From the NCBI RefSeq assembly GCF_947179165.1, contig NC_077242.1, positions 36,701,097 to 36,765,096 of the forward strand: a DNA stretch of 64,000 bases. The letters run 5' to 3'. Position 1 is the first letter of the stretch, and each line of letters starts with the position of its first letter. Of the stretch, positions 30,966 through 41,184 are shown one piece after another. The translations under genes were made by a program, and so were the position numbers. The notes beneath the pieces were generated by a model that had not been told where the DNA came from, searched no databases, and worked only from the letters and a program-made list of their open reading frames with translations. Origin of the DNA: Solanum dulcamara. Taxonomy: Eukaryota > Streptophyta > Magnoliopsida > Solanales > Solanaceae.

Positions 30966-31376
30966 TGTGAGATCAAATTTTGGCAGCCTTGGCAGCCACA
31001 TTTGTTGAAATTATTAGTCAAATTTTGGTGAAAGTTGACAGCCAAACTTTGTAGAAATTGGCTATCACAGTTATGTCACTAATGATGTAGTCAAGAGGTT
31101 CAATAACTCTTTAAATAGAGTAGCAATTAAACATTTGAAAATACACCAAATTAGAGAGAGCGTTGAGGGTAATCCTCAATGTATTTCTTAGTATGTTTAG
31201 TTGTGTGAAATAAAGGTGTTGTTCTTTTAAAAAGAGTAGTCGTCTTTTGACACTACCAAGTGGTCATCACTATTAAAATATCATATTTACTACATTATAA
31301 TAGTTGGTGTCGTTGTTAGTTTCTTGTTATTGCTATTTAGTGAGAAATCCTGGATGCGATTATTATTTTCCCAATA
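30966..31376 (+). repeat. 5' LTR of the second copia (411 bp)
   Basis: From TGTGAGATCAAATTTTGGC to TTTTCCCAATA. It shares the 3' LTR text (CTTTTGACACTACCAAG, GATTATTATTTTCCCAA) but has fewer copies of an internal motif around TTTGGTGAAA(A/G)TTGGCA, making it about 114 bp shorter. Confidence 0.9.
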
Positions 31377-31392
31377 ATGTGGTATCAAATCC

Positions 31393-32440
31393 ATGACAAA
31401 TAATAGTCCACTGTCCTTTTAGTATCCCCATATCACAAAAGAAAATTATGAAAAATTGTGCCTACGAGTGAAAGCCATTCTTGTCTCTCAAAATGCTTGG
31501 GACATTATAGACAAAGGGTATACAAAACATGCTAATGAGGAAAATTTATCCCAAAATGAAAATATTGTTAAACATAAGAAAGAAAGATCAACAGACCCTC
31601 ACTCTCATCAACCAGTGTTTGGATGATGGTATGTTTGAAAGGGTGGCTGATGCAACCACCTCAAATGAAGCTTGGAAGATTTTACAAAATTTTCTCCAAA
31701 GGGTTGACAAAGTAAAGAAGATAAAACTTCAAACTCTAAGGGTTGATTTTAAATTTTTAAAAATGAGACAATTTGAATCCATTTTGAATTTCTATTCAAG
31801 ATTGATGTATGTTGTGAATCAACTAAATAGGTACAGGGAGGAAGTGGATGATGTTCCTGTAGTAGAAAAGATCCTTTGCTCTGTAATACATAAATTTGAT
31901 TATATGGTGTGTGATATTGAGGAGTTTAAAGATTTATACTCTATGACAGTAGAGCAATTGGAAGGTTCTTTACAAGCCTAGAAAAAAAGATAAAAAGAAG
32001 AAAAGAAGAGTCACTAGAACAACTTCTTAAAACTTAGGCATCCTTCAAAGATTTTGAAGGTGTAAAATGTTACAGAGAAAATGGAAAATGTGAGGTTGTG
32101 GTGGTCGTGGTGGCCGTGGAAGAAGAAGAAACTATATTAACAAATTCAACAATGAAGATAAAAGTCACCAATCATTTAGAGGTCATGATCATGGACAACG
32201 AGGAGGCAGAGGATGTTGAGCTTATCAAGGTACATACAAAATAAGTTATGATAAATCTAAAATTGAGGGATATAACTATCATAAATTTTGACATTACTCT
32301 TAGAAATATCGTAGTAATATTGAAAACAAAACTAACCTTGTTGAAAACAACAAAGACAAAGATGAGTCAACACTATTAATAGCACTTAAAAAAGAAAATA
32401 CATATGATTGCAGTTTATAGTATCTTGACAATGGAGCCAA
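31393..32440 (+). pseudogene. Second copia: gag and start of protease
   Basis: Gag begins at ATG 31393 soon after the primer site. A frameshift near 31610 leads into the open piece 31529-31981 ([40 protein letters not shown]), typical of copia gag. The knuckle region near 32265-32315 reads YNHHKF, a stop, then HYS, so cysteines of the CCHC are lost. The protease motif is LDNGANNHLC (about 32430-32455), where the family has LD(S/T)GA. Asn replaces the conserved Ser/Thr. Confidence 0.8.
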
Positions 32441-32447
32441 CAATCAT

Positions 32448-34786
32448 TTGTGTAGACACAAAGACAAGTTTGTGGAGATAAAGAAGACGGTGAAAGATAA
32501 TGTGTCTTTTGAAGATACCTCAAAGATCCAAATTGAAGGAATAGGTATGATTTTGATATCCTATAAAGATGATGGCCATAAATTGATTAACGAGGTTTAT
32601 TATATGCCAAAATTGAAAAGTAATATTTTGAGTTTAGGTCAGCTTCTTGAAAAAGATTATAATATTCATATGCAAAATATGCATCTTTGGCTTAGAGATT
32701 CAAATAACAACTTAATTGCTAAAGTAACTATGGCAAAGAATAGGTTGTTCCCTTTGAATCTTAATGCATCGTGTTTGAAGACTGATGTGCAAGATGACTC
32801 ATGGTGTTGGCACATGCAATTTGAGCACTTGAATTTTGAAGCACTCAAATCAATGGGAGACAAAAACATGGTTGATGGGATTCCGCCAATCAACCTTCCC
32901 AATTAGTTGTTTGAAGCTTGTCTTCTTCAAAAATATACAAGGAGGAGTTTTCCTAAAGAGGCCACTTCAAGAGAAACCAAGCCACTCCAGCTTGTATACA
33001 CCGATGTGTGTGGTTCAACCGATCTACCTTTTTTTGGTAATAGTAAATACTCTTGCTCTTTATTGATTATTTCAGTAGAAAGAAATGGATATATTTCTTG
33101 GAGCAAAAATCAAAAACTTTTGTTGCTTTTAAAAATTTCAAAGAAATTGTAGAGAAAAGAAAACAGCTATGAGATAAAATCATTGAGGTCCGATATAGGA
33201 GGCGAATTCTCTTCAAAAGAATTTAATGTATTTTGTTAATCACATAAAATTCGTCGTCCTCTAATGGTACGTTACTCACCCCGACAAAATGGAATTGCAA
33301 AAATAAAAAAATAGAACATTTCTTAATATGGCTAGATATATGTTAAAAGCAAAAAGTATGCCAAAAGAATTATAGGTTGAGGCTTTTTCTTGTGCAGTTT
33401 ATTAGAAAAACAGGCCTCGAAGAAAAAATGTGAGAGATCAAGTACCTCTAAAAGCATGTAGAGGAAGAAAGTCAATGTCAATCACTTCAGAATCTTTGGG
33501 AGCATAGCCTATACTTATGTTCCACTTCAAGAGAGAGCTATACTTGACGATCGAAGTGTCAAGTATATGTTTGTTAGATATAATGTGAGTTCAAAAGGCT
33601 ACAAGTTATAATACCCAAACAATAATAAGGTGGTGGCGAGTCATGATGTTGAATTTGATGAAGAAGCAGCATGGAATTGGGAGGTTTAGAAAGAAAGGAC
33701 ATATGATTTTCTTTCATATTTTGGAGATGAGGAAAAACATGAGACCATGGCACCTATACTGGATGTTACCCCATGTCCTTCCCCAGTAAATGCTGCATGT
33801 CCATTTACTCAAGAGATTTCAAGTAAAAGGCCACATAGGATGCAGAGCATCCAACAACTCTATGATAACACATAAAAATTACTAATTTTGATTTTTTATG
33901 TTGTCTCTTTCCTAATATTGAATCAATAAATTTTTTATTAAGCTATTACAAACAAAAGGTGGGGACAAGCCATGGAGGAGGAAATCCAGTCAATAAAAAG
34001 AATAATACTTGGGAATTAACAATTCTTTCTAAGAATTATCGAGCAATTGAAGTCAAATAGGTATACAAGACAAAGAAAAATGCTAATGGTGATGTGAAGA
34101 GATATAAAACAAGAATTGTGGATAAAGGCTACAAGAAAAGGCATGGTATTGACTACGAGGAAGTCTATGCATCTATTGCTCGCATGCGGACAATAAGTCT
34201 GCTGGTTTCTTTGGCAGCGCAAATAAAATGGAAAATTCATCAACTAGATGTCAAATTGACATTTTTGAATGGATATCTTGAAGAGAAGTCTATGTTGAGA
34301 AACCATTGGGCGTTGTGATAAAAAATAATGAAGATAAGGTGTTTAGGTTGAAGAAATCCTTATATGGGTTGAAGCAAGATCCATGAATGTGAAATAGTCG
34401 CATTGGCAAGTACTTTCAAGAAAATGGATTTACTCGTTCCCTCTGTGAATATGCTATTTAGATTAAATTTCATACTAATGGAGATATTATGCTTGTTTGC
34501 TTATATGTTGATGATCTTATTCTGATGGATAACAATTTAGGTTTCTTTGAATCTTTCAAGAAAGTGATGTCCCTTGAGTTTGAGCTGGCAGACATATGGC
34601 TCATGTCGTATTACTTGAGCCTAGAAGTGAAATAAATGGAGGAAGGCATCTTTATATCTCAAGAAAGCTATACTTAGGATATTTTGAAGAAATTCAACAT
34701 GTTCGTTGCAACCCTGTGAACACCCTAATGGAAAGTGGAACAAAATTGTCAAAATTTGATAATGGAGAAAAGATGGACTCTACTCT
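32448..34786 (+). pseudogene. Second copia: protease end, integrase and reverse transcriptase
   Basis: The open piece 32448-32906 covers the protease/GAG-pre-integrase region (INEVYYMPKLKSNILSLGQL, then HMQFEHLNFEALKSM). Integrase pieces follow (LQLVYTDVCGSTDLPFFG about 32980, then an RSD..GGEF-like stretch about 33190). RT starts near 33960 and includes KRYKTRIVDKGYKKRHGIDY (34107) and IHQLDVKLTFLNGYLEE (34233). The catalytic box LYVDDLIL has YVDD at 34504-34515. Numerous stops occur. The frame breaks at 34786 with KMDSTL and resumes at 37827 beyond the solo LTR. Confidence 0.85.
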
Positions 34787-37700
34787 TGTAATGACCCTCC
34801 AGGTCATTTTTGACTTAACGCATTCAATTCATTATTTAGAGCATTCCTGTAATGACCCTAAGTCATTTATGAATTGCTGGCACTAATGTTCGGTCGCTTA
34901 ATCGTTCATTTGGGTTTTAGGCCATTTCCCTATTTTGGAGCTTTTATAACTTGAAAAGTTGATTTTGGTCTCAACTTCAAGTAAACGGCCTCAGAAAAGA
35001 ATTCTTATGGTTTCATCAACTTTGGAATGACCAAATTTGTCTAGTAGCATGGTTGGCATGAGTATCGAGGAAATCAATATGAGTTTGAGGTAATTTGGCA
35101 CTTTAGCCTTTGAAATTTGGCCTAAGTTAGACTTTGGTCAATATTCCCAGAAAATACGCTCGGATGAAAATTCTATCAGCACAATTAGTTTTGGAATATC
35201 GAGTTTGATCTAAAAGGACCTTCGTTCTTTTCTTGAGGCTTCTGGTCTAATCTTAAGCCCCGTTGAAATGGATATTGAGTGTGGGATCCACTTTATGCTA
35301 AAATGACCTTGTATGAGAATTTTGAATGCGCCATTGAGTCCGGATCATTGAATTTTGTGGGGTAGCATACCTCATTTGCACGTATAGGATTTCGAACGAA
35401 TTATGAGCATCCCGTTGAAGTTTTGGACTTTACCAAAATAGCTGAGTTGTAGCAGTTACTGGTGTAGGAAAAATTTCCCTTTGCATTCGTGGGACCCTCG
35501 GCTGCGTTCGCAAAGAAGAAGCTCTTTGTTCTTTGCATTCTCGCGCCACTAGCCGCATTTGAGGAGGCTTGAGGGTTCCTTCTCCGCATTCACGGGCCAA
35601 GCTTTGCATTCACATAGAGGCTTGTGGAGGTCTAGCTTCCCCTTCTCCATAATTGTGGGCCACTATAGCTGCATTCACGGAGAATATCCCTGGTCTTTAA
35701 TTAAATGACCGAGGACGAACTCAACATGTGAATCCTGTTTGAAAACATGATTATGAGAACTGTACTTGTCCAAATTTGATGATTCGAAGTGTTGGAGGTT
35801 CCTAATTATCAAAAAGTGTAGGAGACCCATTTTTTGAGGTAAAAACTCATATTTAACTGTTGTCATTGTTGAGTTCAAGCTTTAAAATATGATTTTTGTG
35901 CATATTGTATTTCCTGCTGATTCGAGCCCCAAATTGTGTTCTATTTTGGAACACAAGTTTGGGGTAGTGTTTAGGACCTTTTTACTGAGTTAATTCTGAA
36001 ATTTTCGGAGCGGGTCCTATATTTTCTTTTTTATTTCGAAATTGGTCAATCTCCGAATTGAGTGATATTAATGTCAAAATGAAGCATATTAATGTTGTGT
36101 ACCTATTTTTGATAGTATGACAGCGTTCAAAGGCCGTTAGGAAGGGAAAAGCTTTGGTTCTATGATTTGATGCACATGTGATCAGCCTACATATAGACTA
36201 TGGCTTCCCGTTCTCTAGATTGAGCTTGAATAATTATTGTAAATCGGAGTGGATAGTTATTGAACCATGCTTAGGCGTTTAGAAATTATGCTTTTGGTTT
36301 ATTTTAGGGAATTTTGGGTTCTTGTGAGCATGTGCTTAGTTTTACAATGATCATCCATGCGTTGTAGTCTTAGTTTTATATTAATCATCCATGCTTTGTA
36401 GTCTTGCTTTGACTGTTATCTATTGATTATGAGTATGTTGGCTTTTTTTAGGCTTAGACTAGTATTTCCATAGACCCACGATAGCTATAGCCGGCCTTTC
36501 TTTTACTCCACTTTTAATTCGGAGAGCTTAGCTCCCTGTAGACTAAATAGCAGACTTGGGTCTTGTAGTTGAACCTTAGATTAGGCTTACCTCTGCTTGA
36601 CGACCTTCTAACCCTCTATCTCTTATTATGATTTGTTCATATATGATTTGAGCTTTGGGGCCTCATTTGGCGATTCAGGATCGCGTTTGGGTCAAGCTTG
36701 GAAATATTGAATAGACTATCTCAGAATGGAAGTATATCCACAGTGACTTTTTTATGGAGAGATGACATGATATCTTTCGGTAGCCCCTATTGTCATTGGT
36801 TTAAGGTCTATTCATGCTGCCCGCTTATCCTTTACGGAGATGGCTTATCTGATTAGACTTTCTCCCATTTGAGACTCATCTGCAGTTCGAGGTCTAGATG
36901 CTAGACTTCTTAGATAGGCTGTATATATTGACTATTTGGAGGTTACTTCTGCTTTTCCCCTTTGAGACTTATCTGCATTCGAGATCCACATGTTGGACTT
37001 CTTAGCTGGGTTTTTACTACTGGATGCTATTTGATACTATTGGTTGCTTGGAAGATAACCACGGTTCAAGGTCTGGGCTACACTTTTCTGTCTCTGGACC
37101 TACCGTTTCTTATTCTCAGTAGTTTTAGCTATTTTGTGTGCTCGTTAGGCTTATGGGGGTCCACTCAAGTTTTTATTTAAACTTGGGCACGAGTGTACCT
37201 TCTGGAATGGGGTCCAGTTATGTGTAGTTATCTTTACTTAGTTCCTTCAGTTCCTTACACTTATGTGCATCTTCTTATTTTCTATCTCATTCTATTATTT
37301 ATGTCTAATTCTATCTTTTCCTATCACCTTTATTTTTCAAGCTCAGTCTGCCTATGATGCCTACTGGGTACCTATTATTTTGGTACTCATACTATATTCT
37401 GCATTTTTTTGTGATACATGTTCGAGCACCAATTACCAGTGCTGCTTCAGGCCAGTTGCATTCTACACCGGAGACGAGGGTGAGAACTTGGCATTTTGGG
37501 ATCTTTTTATCTCCATCTGTATATATATTGGACTATCTTTTTCTTTTTGAGACAACTTTTATTTTCGTGGTCCACTTTTAAGATTTGTATTTGTATTTTG
37601 TAGTAGCTCTGTATTTATGGCTTTTAGGTTCTAGGAGGAATTTTATATTTTGTTGTATATAGTTATTCGTGCTTCCGCTATTCCTGTTGTTCCTACTATT

Positions 37701-37821
37701 ATTTTGGTACTATTTAGTTTCTACCCTTTAATCCCATTACTCGCAGTTTCGGGATTCTGGTTGTCTTACCTACTAGAGATTATAGTAGGTGTCATCATGA
37801 CTCAAAAGGTCAGATCGTACA
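34787..37821 (+). mobile_element. Solo gypsy-type LTR (3035 bp) in the second copia
   Basis: Starts TGTAATGACCCTCCAGGTCA, ends GGTCAGATCGTACA, and has the perfect duplication ACTCT at 34782-34786 and 37822-37826. No coding capacity. The first 61 bp are partly repeated: TGTAATGACCCT recurs at 34848. A cluster of GC-rich GCATTC(G/A)CG-like motifs lies at about 35480-35670, and a GGTAC/GTACT pair near 37367-37387. The polymerase frame of the host copia continues cleanly on both sides. Confidence 0.85.
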
Positions 37822-37826
37822 ACTCT

Positions 37827-38462
37827 GTTCAAAAGTCTCATGGGAATACTAAGGTACTTGATATGTATGAGACCAGATATACTCTTTGCAGTTGGAATAA
37901 TAAGTCGCATCATGGAAGCTCCTACCTTTAATCACTTGAAGACCGTTAAAAGACTTATTTGTTACCTAAAAGGTGCAATCGACCTTGGGCTGTTTTATTC
38001 TTCTTATGATGATTTTAACCTTGTGGGATATTGTGATAGTGATTATGCGAGAGGTGTTGATGATAGAAAAACCACATCTAATTTTGTGTTTTTCTTGGGT
38101 GATCGTGTTATTTGTTGGAGTTCAAAAGAAACAATCCATTGTTACTCTCTCGACTTGTAAAGCTGAATATGTGGAGAAAACATCATGTGTGTGCCATTCT
38201 ATATGGTTGAGGAGATTATGGAAGTAACTAAATATTCTGCAAATTGAAGCCATAATGATTTGTGTTCATAATAAATTTGCAAGCACTTTCCAAGAATCCA
38301 GTGTATCATGATCGGAGTAATCATATAGACACAAGGTATCACTTCAACCGAGAATGCATTGTTAAGAAGGAGGTAGAACTCAAGTATGTGAAATCTCACA
38401 ATCAAGTTGAAGATATCTTTATAAAGCCTCTCATGTTTGAAGACTTTCAGAGATTGAGATAA
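37827..38462 (+). pseudogene. Second copia: RNase H region
   Basis: Continues the interrupted polymerase: FKSLMGILRYL, then RPDILFAVGIISRIM, KRLICYLKGAIDLGL, YCDSDYARGVDDRKTTS and the tail HIDTRYHFNREC...VEDIFIKPL to the stop at 38460-38462. Two frame changes (near 38150 and 38250) split it. This is the copia RNase H domain. Confidence 0.85.
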
Positions 38463-38501
38463 AGCATTGGAAGAAAAATTAAAAAATTAAGGGGGATATT
38501 T

Positions 38502-39026
38502 GTTGGATCAAATTTTGGCAGCCTTGGCAGCCACATTTGTTAAAATTGGTAGTAAACTTTTGGTGGAAGTTGGCAGCCAACTTTGTGAAAATTGGCTGGC
38601 ACATTTGTAGAAATTGTTAGTCAAATAATTTTGGTGAAAATTGGCATCAAAACTTTGTAGAAATGGGGTGCCACATTTATGTCATTAATGATGTAATCAA
38701 GAGGGTCAATAACTCCATTACTAGAGTAGAAATTGAAAATTTGAAAATATACCAAAATAGAGAGAGCAATAGAAAGCATTGTGAGTAATCCACAGTCTAT
38801 TTCTTAGTCTGTAAGAAAATAGTGTGGGAGTAATAATTTAGTGAGTTGTGTGAAATAAAAGAGTGTTTTTCTTTTAAAAAGATTAGTCGTCTTTTGACAC
38901 TACCAAGTTGTCATCATTATTATTGTATCATATTTAACCCATTATAATATTTGGTATCATTATTACTTTCTTGCTATTTCTATTTAGCATGGATATTATC
39001 CTAGTGTGATTATTATTTTCCCAACA
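38502..39026 (+). repeat. 3' LTR of the second copia (525 bp)
   Basis: From TGTTGGATCAAATTTTGGC to TTTTCCCAACA. It contains tandem-like copies of (A/T)TTTGGTGGAAGTTGGCA-type text at about 38520-38660, one or two more than the 5' LTR. Confidence 0.92.
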
Positions 39027-40938
39027 ATACTCACCTGTCACTAAGGGTTATGTGCTACATAACTTGAAGCACAAGTCCTATTTTATTTAAGGAGATGGTA
39101 TATTCAGGGAACAAATTTTCCTTTTACATTTTAGAGTTCACTAACAATATTGTATGCAGACTCTTCTTTCTCTGATCACAATTGGAAAATTAATCACTCT
39201 TACACAGGTGATCTAGATCAGCCAGGTTATCCTTCTTCTCCATCTCAGGATCTAGTTCTAGTCCTAGATGAACACTTGCCACTTGATCCATCTGCAACAC
39301 TAGCCTTGGTGCAGTCGATAGTCCCTATTGTACCATCTTCATTGACTCTCAAAAGAACCTCCAGAGATAAATAATCCCACTTAGATGACTGAGTTCATCA
39401 CATCTTTTGTTTCTACTGATTGTTCTTATCCAATTGCCAATTATCTCTCTTATGAAGGACTGTCTCCCTCATAAAGATTGTTTATGACTTCCTCAACTGT
39501 GAGGGAGCCTTATTCTTATCAAGAGATTGTGTAGGACTATTTCCTAGAAAGGACTATCTTCCTCAATTACCAATTGTCTCTCCTATGAAGGACTATCTCC
39601 CTCTTACAAATCTTATTTTATGACTTCCTTAAGTGTGAGGGAGTCACATTCTTATCAAGAGATTGTGAAGGACTATCATTTAGTGGCAGCCATGCACGAT
39701 GAAATTAAATCTCTATAGAACAACAAAACTTGGTAGCTTATTATCTTACTAGATAGAAAGTTTGCATGGTTGCAAATGGTGTTTTAAGGTAAAGTTTTAG
39801 ACCAATGGTGATATGGAGGGATTCAAAGCTAGATCTGTGTCCAAAGAATACGATCAGCAAGAAGGTCTTCAATCTTCATTACCATGAGATATTTTCTCTA
39901 GTAGTCAACATAGTGAAGTTATCGATTGTATATGCAAGTCAAAGTCGAACAAACTATGGTTATCGATTTTCCGTACCTCCACATACAAAAATCAAACTTA
40001 ATAGTATCGAATCAACCAAATTAATTTAGTATGATAATGGTATAAATTTTTTAAAAACTGAAAAACCAAGATTATCAAGATGAAGTGTTCTATATTATAC
40101 CATACCAAACCCTAATTGAGTTGATTAGTGGTATGGGTTGAGTGGACCAAAACCTTCATAGACTCCACTAGACCTGAAGCTCACAACTAAAGAACATGAT
40201 GAAGTAAGTGGTGCACTTAGAGTCTAGAGATGAGGAACATACCGACAAAGGGAGTATCAGAAGCTCATAAGAAAGCTTCTAATATTTGACACATACTAGA
40301 ATAGTTATTTGTCGGGTAGTACAAACATTTAACCAATTAATATAGCAAGCCAGGAGGTCTCACATGGAATTTGCTATTAGAATTGTAAGATATATCAAAA
40401 TTCAGCCACGACCTATGATTTTGGTGAACAATAATAAGTTTGAATCACTTGCAAGCATATTGAGATGCAGAATACGAAGCTTGTCCAAACACAAGAAAAT
40501 CAGTAACAATTATCTTGGTCAAGCATGAAGATTAATTGATATCTTGGAGGTCCAAGAAGTGATCAATTGTCTCTAGAAGTTCATTAGAGGCAGAACACAA
40601 AAGCATGGCCACAACAGTTTCAGAAGTTGTGTGGATTAGGATTATGTAGAGAACTTCATGAGAAGATTACATTGCCACTGGATTTGTTTTATAGGGAAAA
40701 TATAACCTTACAAATTACAATAAACCTAGCATATCACGAGAGAACAAAACACATAGAAAATGATTGTCACTTCATCCAAGAGAAGATACAATATGGCTTG
40801 ATCAAGAAATAGTGTTTGAGGACCCAAGACCAACAAGAAGAAATCATGACTACAAGACTGGCAAGAACACAACATTTAGGTGTTATTATCCAAGCTAGGA
40901 GTGGTCAATGTCTTCACAAATACTAGCTTGATGGAGAG
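39027..40938 (+). pseudogene. Old copia relic, right part: integrase end, RT start, RNase H end
   Basis: Starts with the rest of the integrase region (SPVTKGYVLHNLKHKSYF). A linker is open at 39150-39374. RT-start pieces sit near 39690-39935 (MHDEIKSL..NNKTW, then EYDQQEGL). Most of RT is missing between about 39940 and 40290, where an AT-rich insert of unknown type sits. RNase H pieces follow (SHMEFAIRIVRYIKIQP; LAYHERTKHIENDCHFIQEK at 40720-40790). Very many stops. It is older than the copia inserted in it. Confidence 0.75.
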
Positions 40939-41163
40939 TATTGGAGATAGTAGAATAGTCCATATAACCAATAGTTCAATTTGTAACTAGTGGAAAGATT
41001 TGTTAAGAGAGATAGTTGTGCAGTTAATGAATTAGTTACACTGTTAAGAGTCCTAGTAGGAGGTTAGGATGTTTTGTCGGTGGTTAGCATGTATATTACT
41101 GAGCTAACTGAGCATATTCAATATATACTCAATTCATTTTCTCCAATGGAATAGTTCCCAACA
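40939..41163 (+). repeat. 3' LTR of the old copia relic (about 225 bp)
   Basis: Begins TATTGGAGATAGTAGAATAG after a short purine stretch (GATGGAGAG) and ends TTCCCAACA. Start TG has become TA. The matching 5' LTR is not in the window. Confidence 0.55.
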
Positions 41164-41184
41164 TAGATATTTTTTTCTGCATAG

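Larger units (their letters stand above)
30966..39026 (+). mobile_element. Second Ty1/copia element (8061 bp with nested solo LTR)
   Basis: LTRs at 30966-31376 and 38502-39026, perfect target duplication ATACT (30961-30965 and 39027-39031), primer site TGGTATCAAATC (31380-31391) and purine tract AAGGGGGATAT (about 38489-38499). Gag, protease, integrase, RT and RNase H relics lie in order. The region between RT and RNase H is split by a solo LTR at 34787-37821. Many stops and frameshifts show it is inactive and much older than the copia at 19656. Confidence 0.92.

Noticed and set aside
39950..40140. Possible MITE in the old copia RT gap
   Set aside because: AT-rich text with CCATACCAAACC-like pieces suggests an insertion, but I could not find terminal inverted repeats or a target duplication.
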